From Bacillota bacterium (GTDB taxonomy: Bacteria > Bacillota > Clostridia > Lachnospirales > Lachnospiraceae): DNA of 5,733 nucleotides. Every line of letters begins with the position of its first letter. The first letter of the stretch is position 1. The notes under the pieces were generated by a model, which had not been told where the DNA came from, searched no databases, and worked only from the letters and a program-made list of their open reading frames with translations. Where the stretch lies: assembly GCA_023458855.1 (NCBI GenBank), contig JAEWWQ010000132.1:1-5733 (forward strand). The letters run 5' to 3'. Shown in pieces: positions 1 to 5,733 of this stretch. The position numbers and the translations under genes are program-made.

Positions 1-719
1 CCCCCACCCGTCATAACATAGATCAGATCAAATGCTCTGAGGGAACCTGTCAGGGCAAACACCATGCAGGTCTTTACCACTGGTGCCAATAAAGGAATCG
101 TAACTTTAGCTGCCACCTGTAAATTCGTAGCGCCATCAATTCTGGCGGCTTCGTAGTAATCACTGGAAATAGACTTGATACCTGCATAGAAAATTAACAT
201 ATGATATCCTATGTACTGCCACACACTCGGTACCACGGTACTTAAAAATGCACTGGATGGATCAGATAACCACGAAAATTCAAAGTCTTTGAATCCTAAG
301 AAGCGGATAAAAATATTCAGTAAGCCATATTGGCTATGGAATATCTTCATCCATAATTGCCCGATTACCATACTGGATATGACTACCGGTATGAAATAAA
401 TCGTGCGGAATGCTTTTTCTCCTTTCACTCCTTTTGAGAGTACCAATGCAAGCGCAAGAGAGATTGGCAGCTGGATGAAAACAGATGCTCCTGCCAGCAG
501 GAAGGAATTTTTTAACGCTTCCGGGAAATATCTGTCTTCTGTAAATAATTTTATATAATTTCTAAGGCCCAGAAAATCCATTTTTCCAATGCCGTCATAG
601 TCAAATAAGCTGTATATACCTGTTGTAATCAGTGGTGCAATTGCAAAACACAAGAATGCGAGCAATGCCGGTAATACGAATACTGCCACATACCTTTTCT
701 TCCCTAACATTTTATCCAT
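1..719 (-). CDS. ABC sugar transporter permease, MalF/UgpA type (3' end cut off by window edge)
   Basis: Inner-membrane subunit of a binding-protein-dependent sugar importer (CUT1 class). It forms half of the translocation channel and would pair with a second permease and an ATPase, neither visible here. The frame was translated by hand; it is open from the ATG at 719-717 to the window edge, giving 239 complete codons against a usual length of about 290-300, so the last membrane segment(s) are missing. Hydrophobic segments lie at about residues 11-35, 72-95, 106-125, 157-180 and 212-235. The permease signature loop that contacts the ATPase is intact at about 190-213 (EAARIDGATNLQ, then IPLLAPV). 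The start is supported by AGGAG at 730-726, 6 nt upstream; a second in-frame ATG three codons later is less well spaced. The gene follows the binding-protein gene after a 100-nt gap containing a terminator-like hairpin and no convincing promoter, so expression probably comes by read-through. The family is certain; the substrate cannot be told. Confidence 0.95.
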   Translation of the reverse strand, partial: MDKMLGKKRYVAVFVLPALLAFLCFAIAPLITTGIYSLFDYDGIGKMDFLGLRNYIKLFTEDRYFPEALKNSFLLAGASVFIQLPISLALALVLSKGVKGEKAFRTIYFIPVVISSMVIGQLWMKIFHSQYGLLNIFIRFLGFKDFEFSWLSDPSSAFLSTVVPSVWQYIGYHMLIFYAGIKSISSDYYEAARIDGATNLQVAAKVTIPLLAPVVKTCMVFALTGSLRAFDLIYVMTGG

Positions 720-747
720 AATAGTCTCCTTTTTTACTGCTTTTGAT

Positions 748-784
748 AAAAAAAGGGTACCACCTATTCTCAAAGTGATACCCT
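748..784 (-). terminator. Intrinsic terminator / attenuator between binding protein and permease
   Basis: Read on the minus strand, AGGGTATCAC (784-775) pairs with GTGGTACCCT (763-754, counting the first U of the tract) across an 11-nt loop. The stem has nine core pairs, one of them a G-U wobble, and is followed at once by seven U residues (754-748). This is the classic intrinsic terminator form and points only in the direction of these genes; on the other strand no U run follows the stem. Because the permease starts just downstream with no clear promoter of its own, the hairpin probably acts as a partial terminator or as a 3' stabiliser of the binding-protein mRNA. Either would give more binding protein than permease, as is common in such importers. 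Confidence 0.8.
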
Positions 785-819
785 ATTAGAGTTGGTCCTT
801 AATCTACAGATGCCATTGT

Positions 820-2175
820 CTATTGATTGATCGCTGCTTCCTGTTCTGCTATGAAACTCTCCGTATCAGCATTTGGTGCAAATAATGTCTGTGTCTGTTC
901 GTTGTGAATCGTTGCCGGTTCTGAATCTAAAGAAGTATCCCATGCAAGCACACCCTCCACACTGCTTCCTAACAGATCTTTAATCTGAATGAATAATGGA
1001 TTTAACTTGCTTTCGTCTGCTTCTGTCTTCCATCCACTGAAACCAGATCCTGTTTCGTATGCTGCTACGCCCATTTTTTCATTGATATAAATAGCAAATT
1101 TGGCTGCTTCATCCGGATTCTTTGTATTCTTATTTACCCAGAAAGATTCTACGAATCCGCCGCAGTAATCGGTATCCTTACCTTTACCGTCAATCATCGG
1201 AATCTTACATGCAACTACATTTTCCGGATCGATGGTTGCTGTATCGTCTGTGTATACCTGATTTGCAAACCAGCTTCCCATGATCCTCATTGCAGCTGTT
1301 CCACTGATAAATGCTGAGTTCGCATCATCATTGCCTGACTCTAACGGATTTTTTCCAAATGCGCCTGCATTGTATAATTCCACGACTTTGTCAGCTGCGT
1401 TTTTGTAACCATCTCCGCCAAATTCTGTTTCTCCCGCCAACATACTGTTGATATCCGCAGCACCTACTTCGCGTAACGCCATTGCCTGGTAGATAAATGC
1501 TGCATTCCATCCGTCCTTTGCTCCTGCTGCAATTGGTGTTACTCCATCCAGCATCTGCAATTTCTTGCTGGCATCCAACAATTCATCATAGGTGGTCGGA
1601 ATGGCTGCACCTGCCTTGTCAAATAAATCCTTATTGCAGAACAATGTCATATACCATGAAAATGACGGTAACGAATATAACTTTCCATCAAATTCGAACG
1701 CACTGGTTGATCCCTCCAGCACTTTGCTCTTTACATCGTCTGTAATATACTCATCCAGAGGAAGCAGTTTATCTGCATTGACTAATTTTCTTGCCATGCC
1801 GGCACCCCAATAGTAGAATACATCGATACCGCTTGCATCCCCTGCAAATTCTGCCGATATTTTTGTTTTATACGCTTCTGTATCCAATGTTTCCGTGTTG
1901 ATTGTTACATTTGGATTTTCTGCCATATAATCTGCAACTGCCTTATCATAGATTGCCTTCAATTCGTTCGTATCATTGGACCACTGATGCCATACATTCA
2001 AAGTTACTTTTTCGCCATCAGCTGCGCCGGCTTCCGCACTTGCTGCTTCTTCTGTTGCAACGTTCTTGGATTCTGCTGATTCAGTACCTGTTGTACTCTG
2101 ACCGCATCCAGTCATCGACATAACCATTGCGGCTGACAATATCGCAGATAATACTTTTTTCATTATTTTCTTCAT
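820..2175 (-). CDS. Extracellular sugar-binding lipoprotein of an ABC importer (family 1 solute-binding protein)
   Basis: Lipid-anchored receptor that captures a sugar or oligosaccharide outside the membrane and delivers it to the permease encoded downstream. The 451-residue length is usual for the UgpB/MalE-like group (COG1653 type). Residues 1-23 form a lipoprotein signal: KK-rich start, hydrophobic core, then MTGC with Cys24 as the predicted lipidation site. Residues 25-56 are a flexible Ser/Thr/Ala/Glu-rich tether. The mature domain begins near 57 (VTLNVWHQW) and carries family hallmarks: AENPNV near 85, KLYSLP at 165-170, CNKDLFDKAG at 180-189, and GTAAMRIMGSW at 292-302. Many tryptophans (62, 65, 123, 174, 223, 302, 346, 382, 412) fit a carbohydrate-stacking cleft. 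The start at 2175 is set by GGAGG at 2186-2182, 6 nt upstream; Met5 would be too far from it, and an ATG at 2180-2178 is out of frame and stops at once. A good promoter precedes the gene and a terminator-like hairpin follows it. The exact sugar is unknown. Confidence 0.96.
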   Translation of the reverse strand: MKKIMKKVLSAILSAAMVMSMTGCGQSTTGTESAESKNVATEEAASAEAGAADGEKVTLNVWHQWSNDTNELKAIYDKAVADYMAENPNVTINTETLDTEAYKTKISAEFAGDASGIDVFYYWGAGMARKLVNADKLLPLDEYITDDVKSKVLEGSTSAFEFDGKLYSLPSFSWYMTLFCNKDLFDKAGAAIPTTYDELLDASKKLQMLDGVTPIAAGAKDGWNAAFIYQAMALREVGAADINSMLAGETEFGGDGYKNAADKVVELYNAGAFGKNPLESGNDDANSAFISGTAAMRIMGSWFANQVYTDDTATIDPENVVACKIPMIDGKGKDTDYCGGFVESFWVNKNTKNPDEAAKFAIYINEKMGVAAYETGSGFSGWKTEADESKLNPLFIQIKDLLGSSVEGVLAWDTSLDSEPATIHNEQTQTLFAPNADTESFIAEQEAAINQ

Positions 2176-2228
2176 TTCATTCCTCCACCCGATATGAAAT
2201 TTCTGGTTTTCTTAGGATTTTTCCTCAC

Positions 2229-2248
2229 ACATAAGCATGCTTTTATGT
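2229..2248 (-). other. Short hairpin at the predicted 5' end of the binding-protein mRNA
   Basis: On the minus strand ACATAA (2248-2243) pairs with TTATGT (2234-2229) around an 8-nt loop containing GCATGC. It begins one base after the predicted transcription start near 2249, so the mRNA would carry a stem almost at its 5' terminus. Such stems are known to slow 5'-dependent mRNA decay in Gram-positive bacteria; that role here is inference. The stem is short and A/U-rich, so it may be incidental. Confidence 0.35.
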
Positions 2249-2255
2249 TACTAAA

Positions 2256-2284
2256 AGTATATAAAAAAATCATCTTTGACTCAA
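2256..2284 (-). promoter_or_regulatory. Sigma-A-type promoter for the binding-protein gene
   Basis: On the minus strand the -35 hexamer TTGAGT (2284-2279; 4 of 6 to TTGACA) and the -10 hexamer TATACT (2261-2256; 5 of 6 to TATAAT) are separated by an ideal 17-bp spacer rich in T. Transcription would start near A2249, giving a leader of about 74 nt before the ATG at 2175. The weaker -35 box fits a promoter that needs an activator, and a repeat/dyad element sits 15 bp upstream of it. The leader is too short for most riboswitches, and none was recognised. Confidence 0.75.
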
Positions 2285-2299
2285 TTTAATATTTTGTCT

Positions 2300-2354
2300 G
2301 AAAAGGTAAAAATCTTTACGTACAATAATTTTACCGTAAAGATTCTTACCTTTC
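2300..2354 (-). promoter_or_regulatory. Repeat/dyad element upstream of the promoter: candidate activator operator, possibly also the 3' hairpin of the regulator gene
   Basis: Two arms (2354-2335 and 2320-2300, minus strand) are inverted copies: 19 consecutive pairs with only one G-U wobble, and a 14-nt loop. The same stretch also reads as three contiguous 15-bp units: GTAAGAATCTTTACG (2349-2335), GTAAAATTATTGTAC (2334-2320) and GTAAAGATTTTTACC (2319-2305). The outer two match at 11 of 15 positions, and each is itself close to a GTAA-N6-TTAC palindrome; the middle unit is weaker. Relative to a start at about 2249, the outer units centre near -63 and -93, a usual place for activator sites. The regulator encoded just upstream, which has an AraC-type DNA-binding domain, is the obvious candidate binder (inference). 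The dyad also begins 22 nt after that regulator's stop codon. It could therefore form an RNA hairpin ending the regulator transcript, although only four U residues, mostly within or at the stem base, follow it. Confidence 0.6.
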
Positions 2355-2376
2355 ATACGAAGCCCACTCTAAGCTT

Positions 2377-3936
2377 CTACACTATGTCCCGATTTTTGTA
2401 TTCCTTAATTGTCACACCTACTTGTTTCTTAAAGCAGATACTAAAGTAATGCGGATCTTTGATGCCGACAAATTCCGCGATTTCGTACGCTTTCATATCA
2501 GTTGTATTCAATAACCGAATACTCTCTTCAATCCGGTTTCTGGTAATATATTCTATCAGACTTTCTCCTGTTTCCTGTTTGAATATCCGACTCAGGTAGC
2601 TCTCGTTTACATATAATTCTTTTGCTACGATACGAAGCGACAGTTCTGAATCATGCAGGTTTTGATTGACGTATTTCAATGCACTGTCAATAAGGCTGTT
2701 TCCTTTTTTTGCCCGGATACTATCCGAGTATTCCATGATCTTGCGCATTACTTTTTTCAGATATTCTTCCAGTTCCATAACACTTTCTATCTGTCTGATG
2801 CTTTCATAAAGGTCCTCATCTATCACTTCTTCCAGGCTCTTTCCATGCTTTGAGAGAATTGTGGACGCTTTGGAAATCATATCCATTCCCATCAGGCGGA
2901 TATAAGATTTATCTAAGATTCCCTGTCGTTTAATATAGTCACAATACCGGATGATATCCTCTTCTGCCTTGTTCCATACACCACTTTCTACATTAAATAT
3001 AAAATCTTTCCATCGAATATCAGTCTTTTCCTGTCCGCTCGGTTTTGCTGCTTCATATTCTTTATAAGTAATACAGCGGTTACGTCCCAATATAACACTG
3101 GCTGCGATTGCCTCTTCTGTTTCGCGATAAGCATTAGAGATTCCTTGAAATCGCACCTGTCTGTTACTGATTCCAATCTCAACTTTACTGCCGTATTCCT
3201 GATTTATGATTTGTCTGATCTGTTCTCCAAGTATACAGATCGTATCGAAAGACATATTCGTAAAATACAGGATGATACTGTCCATATAATGAATAAAACA
3301 GATATCCGGCTTTATATCTTCCTGAATTCTCTTTAACATGACACTTGTGTCATACTTTTTATTTTTTGTTACCTTTATATTCATGCAGACGCAATTCTCT
3401 GCAATCTGTTCCAAGCTGTAGAGATTCAGCTTGCGAAGTCCCTCTTCTTCCTCAATACGGTTTTCTACCAGTCTCTGTAAAAAACTTTCCATCACAATAT
3501 GTTTATTTTCCTGCATATCGGCTTTTAAGATACGATATTCATTGTGATACCCCATCTGTTCTTCCAGCTCGTCTTTTATCTTTTGTACCACTGCTCTTAT
3601 CTCATCTATATTAATTGGTTTCAGCAGGAAATCTTCGACCCCGATCCGCAATGCCTGTCTTGCATATTCGAATTCACGATACCCTGTAACCATTACAACC
3701 CTGCACATGGCATTCATTTTCTTGATTTGTTCTGCCAATTGTACGCCATCCATGTAAGGCATGTTAATATCAGTGATAATCAGATCCGGCGATTTCATTT
3801 TGAAGAATTCCAGTGCTTCTTCTCCATTTCCGGCTTCCCCTATGATTTCAAATCCTTCTTTTTCCCAGTCAAGTGCTTTTAAGATCAATACCCTTTCCAG
3901 TTTTTCATCATCTACAATTAATACCCTTATACTCAT
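2377..3936 (-). CDS. YesN-type response regulator: receiver domain plus AraC-family DNA-binding domain
   Basis: Cytoplasmic transcription regulator, the likely partner of the kinase encoded immediately upstream. Residues 1-120 are a complete receiver domain: acidic pair D9/D10, phospho-acceptor D56 in LIITDINMP, T84 in VMVTGY, and K106 in LLKP. Residues of about 120-410 are the long middle region typical of this group. The part around 175-300 (ending with an ISNAYRETEEAI segment and LGRNRCITYKEYE) resembles the degenerate GGDEF-like region seen in YesN-type regulators; that is a resemblance by eye only. Residues of about 413-519 form a two-helix-turn-helix AraC domain, with helices near 432-453 (IVAKELYVNESYLSRIFKQ) and 472-493 (EIAEFVGIKDPHYFSICFKK). 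The length of 519 is normal for the family. The ATG directly follows the kinase TAG with no gap and uses AAAGGAGG inside the kinase's last codons, so translation is probably coupled. Its likely target is the promoter before the binding-protein gene. Confidence 0.96.
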   Translation of the reverse strand: MSIRVLIVDDEKLERVLILKALDWEKEGFEIIGEAGNGEEALEFFKMKSPDLIITDINMPYMDGVQLAEQIKKMNAMCRVVMVTGYREFEYARQALRIGVEDFLLKPINIDEIRAVVQKIKDELEEQMGYHNEYRILKADMQENKHIVMESFLQRLVENRIEEEEGLRKLNLYSLEQIAENCVCMNIKVTKNKKYDTSVMLKRIQEDIKPDICFIHYMDSIILYFTNMSFDTICILGEQIRQIINQEYGSKVEIGISNRQVRFQGISNAYRETEEAIAASVILGRNRCITYKEYEAAKPSGQEKTDIRWKDFIFNVESGVWNKAEEDIIRYCDYIKRQGILDKSYIRLMGMDMISKASTILSKHGKSLEEVIDEDLYESIRQIESVMELEEYLKKVMRKIMEYSDSIRAKKGNSLIDSALKYVNQNLHDSELSLRIVAKELYVNESYLSRIFKQETGESLIEYITRNRIEESIRLLNTTDMKAYEIAEFVGIKDPHYFSICFKKQVGVTIKEYKNRDIV

Positions 3937-5712
3937 CTAGAAGCCTCCTTTCAGCACCCTTGTGCGAATAGTAATCTCTGTACCATAGTCCATTTCACTC
4001 GTAATTGTAATTGGCTTCTCAATGCCATAGAATAATGAAATTCGCTGGATAGAACTGTGAAGGCCAAATCCAGACTTTGATATCTGGCTTCTGCCCTCCA
4101 GAATATCCTGGATCTGTTCTTCATTCATTCCAATTCCGTTGTCTGTGATGATAAAAATAATCTCTTCCTCATCCCGGTACCCTTTGATTACAATATTCCC
4201 TTCCCCTTCACGGTTACGAATGCCATGATGCACTGCATTTTCCACAATAGGCTGCAGGATTAACTTTAATATCTTAAGGTTTAAGATTTTCTCCTCAATG
4301 TCACATTGCAAATTAATGCGGTTATTGTACCGCATATTCAAAATTGTGATATAACTTTTGATGCAATCTATCTCATCTTCTACCGTCACTAATTCCTTTC
4401 CGCTGTTCAGGCTGTTCCGGTAAAACATCCCTAATGCCTGCGTCATTTTAAAACAGCTGTCACTATCTCCCAGTAAAGCAAGCGCGGATACCGCATCCAG
4501 TGTATTATACAGAAAATGGGGATTGATCTGAGCCTGTATCAGATCCAATTCATTTTTGGCAATCGTTTTTTCTTCTATTTTTATCTTTTCTATCAATTGC
4601 TCTATGGCATGTACCATGGAATTAAATCCTTTTTTCAGGTCATTTATCTCATTCGACCGCTGATCTACAATTGGAATTTCTTTGAATTGTTCCTGTTCCA
4701 CCAAAGCCATATAATCCTGAATTTTGGATAACGGATGAAAAATCAGCCGTACCAATGTGACCGAACAAATTAATATAACTAGTATATTAAATCCAATAAT
4801 TAAGGCTATCAGGGATTTTTGAAAATTTCCCATGATCTGTTTGTCATCTATAGGCATGATTCCTACCAGACTCCAGTCCTGAATGCCAAGCTCTTGTTTT
4901 ACTACAATTGTTTTCTGGTTATTATAATTCATAGCCCGGTAACCAGAGCCTTGAATCTCATTCTGTAAGATAAGCACATCCATATCAGAAACATACCCTG
5001 AAGGGTGTATGATGTAGTGATTAGAAGAATCTACGATACAGTATTGAGAATCATACTGCTCACCAACCGCATCAAAATATTCCAGAAACGTGGATTCATC
5101 AATGGTTATCAAAAGTGTCGCTATCGGCTCATAACTATTCGTATCACTGATAATCCTGGATAAGATAATATTATTTTTTCCTTTACGTGTAGGATAAGTC
5201 AGGACATCTTCCGTACCATGTGCAAATACAATTCCTCCGTTCTTTTTCTTCGTTTCCTGATACCATGTGGTATTCTTTATCTTGTCATTATGTACCAATA
5301 CCGGCCCTACTTTTGTTGAAGAATAAGAGTTATAATATTTATCAAATATAAATACACTTTCCATATAATCTCCGGAAAGAAGCATGTTTACAAGACTTTT
5401 TTTCAGAGTCTGCTGAATGACAGGATCAATGGATGTATCCTTAATCTGATTCAGAGAATCCTGCACATTTTTGTCAAAATAAATCAGGTTGGAAAACTGA
5501 GATACATTTTCAAAGATAAAATCCATATTTCCCTTTAGCGCACCCGCTGTCTGCATGGCAACAGTACCAACTTCCTGCTCAATGTATCGTGCATTGATAA
5601 TCCGGAATACGCCGAAAGAAAGTAATATGGATATAATCAGAATAGAAATATAGATAATTATGATCTTTGTTTTTATTTTTAGATTCCTAGCAAATTTTAC
5701 GATATTATTCAT
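3937..5712 (-). CDS. YesM-type membrane sensor histidine kinase
   Basis: Two-component sensor that detects an extracellular signal and phosphorylates the adjacent regulator. It has 591 residues. TM1 is at about 16-38 and TM2 at about 300-325; between them a roughly 260-residue extracellular region resembles a double-Cache sensor domain (for example WYQETKKKNG at 150-159 and LGIQDWSLVGIMP at 275-287). A HAMP linker follows at about 322-375 (HPLSKIQDYM), then a coiled-coil stretch to about 393. The His-kinase motif AQINPHFLYNTLD places the phospho-acceptor at H399. The ATPase domain has its N box at LQPIVENAVHHGI (N492), G1 at DNGIGM (524-529) and G2 at GFGL (548-551). After G2 the family's usual Asn (GLxN) is replaced by Ser (GLHS), a mild departure. 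The ATG at 5712 has a modest GGGGAA (5726-5721) 8 nt upstream. The frame stays open for the last 21 nt, so an upstream start outside the window cannot be strictly excluded, but the short basic N-terminus before TM1 looks natural. The promoter lies outside the window. Confidence 0.95.
   Translation of the reverse strand: MNNIVKFARNLKIKTKIIIIYISILIISILLSFGVFRIINARYIEQEVGTVAMQTAGALKGNMDFIFENVSQFSNLIYFDKNVQDSLNQIKDTSIDPVIQQTLKKSLVNMLLSGDYMESVFIFDKYYNSYSSTKVGPVLVHNDKIKNTTWYQETKKKNGGIVFAHGTEDVLTYPTRKGKNNIILSRIISDTNSYEPIATLLITIDESTFLEYFDAVGEQYDSQYCIVDSSNHYIIHPSGYVSDMDVLILQNEIQGSGYRAMNYNNQKTIVVKQELGIQDWSLVGIMPIDDKQIMGNFQKSLIALIIGFNILVILICSVTLVRLIFHPLSKIQDYMALVEQEQFKEIPIVDQRSNEINDLKKGFNSMVHAIEQLIEKIKIEEKTIAKNELDLIQAQINPHFLYNTLDAVSALALLGDSDSCFKMTQALGMFYRNSLNSGKELVTVEDEIDCIKSYITILNMRYNNRINLQCDIEEKILNLKILKLILQPIVENAVHHGIRNREGEGNIVIKGYRDEEEIIFIITDNGIGMNEEQIQDILEGRSQISKSGFGLHSSIQRISLFYGIEKPITITSEMDYGTEITIRTRVLKGGF
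3944..3951 (-). promoter_or_regulatory. Ribosome binding site of the response regulator, embedded in the kinase C-terminal codons
   Basis: AAAGGAGG at 3951-3944 is a near-perfect Shine-Dalgarno sequence, 7 nt before the regulator ATG at 3936. The same bases encode Lys-Gly-Gly in the kinase's final Leu-Lys-Gly-Gly-Phe. The kinase stop (3939-3937) touches the regulator start, which suggests coupled translation and a fixed ratio of the two proteins. It also settles 3936 as the regulator start. Confidence 0.9.
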
Positions 5713-5733
5713 ATTTACGCTTCCCCAAAATAC

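Noticed and set aside
211..399. 62-codon plus-strand open frame
   Set aside because: It lies wholly antisense to the permease gene, which has clear family motifs, and has no ribosome binding site or recognisable product.
1497..2123. Three plus-strand open frames (1497-1745, 1592-1813, 1902-2123)
   Set aside because: All are antisense to the binding-protein gene, are Leu/His/Ser-rich in the way antisense frames often are, and lack any domain.
2161..2180. Alternative starts for the binding protein (Met5, or the ATG at 2180-2178)
   Set aside because: Met5 is 18 nt from the Shine-Dalgarno sequence, and the ATG at 2180 is out of frame and meets TGA after one codon.
2176..2376. Catabolite-repression (cre) site or riboswitch before the binding-protein gene
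   Set aside because: I looked for a TGWAANCGNTNWCA-like match and found none convincing. The predicted leader of about 74 nt shows only small hairpins and no known riboswitch core.
2988..3182. 64-codon minus-strand frame inside the regulator gene
   Set aside because: It is an alternative frame fully inside a 519-codon gene with no domain or start signal of its own.
3345..3882. Plus-strand open frames of 89 and 112 codons
   Set aside because: Antisense shadows of the response-regulator receiver and middle region; Phe/Cys/His-rich composition mirrors the sense codons.
1..5733. CRISPR arrays, tRNA/rRNA genes, insertion sequences, attachment sites or defence genes
   Set aside because: No repeat-spacer pattern, cloverleaf, transposase frame or terminal inverted repeats were seen; four ordinary metabolic/signalling genes fill nearly the whole window.

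Overview
The window looks like part of a carbohydrate-uptake locus from a low-to-moderate GC Gram-positive bacterium, most likely a gut-type Clostridia/Lachnospiraceae member. This rests on the gene families, strong AGGAGG-type ribosome binding sites, A/T-rich spacers and a Gram-positive lipoprotein signal. No taxonomic marker gene is present, so the placement is an inference. All four genes lie on the minus strand and are read from right to left.

Layout in transcription order: (1) 5712-3937, a YesM-type membrane sensor histidine kinase with an extracellular sensor domain; (2) 3936-2377, a YesN-type response regulator (receiver, middle region, AraC-type DNA-binding domain), whose ATG directly abuts the kinase stop codon; (3) 2376-2176, the only sizeable intergenic gap, holding a repeat/dyad element, a good sigma-A-type promoter and a short leader with a 5' hairpin; (4) 2175-820, a lipoprotein sugar-binding protein of an ABC importer; (5) 819-720, a spacer with an intrinsic terminator-like hairpin; (6) 719-1, an inner-membrane permease (MalF/UgpA type) whose C-terminus is cut off by the window edge.

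The likely logic is as follows. The kinase senses an extracellular ligand, perhaps a sugar or glycan fragment, and phosphorylates the response regulator. The regulator then activates the promoter in front of the binding-protein gene, possibly through the 15-bp repeat element just upstream of its -35 box. The hairpin after the binding-protein gene probably lets most transcripts stop there, so that the binding protein outnumbers the permease. The second permease usual in this family would be expected beyond coordinate 1, outside the window.

This is a familiar arrangement (two-component system plus CUT1-type ABC importer), and I see no evidence of a new kind of system. The part most worth a second look is the 2300-2354 regulatory element.
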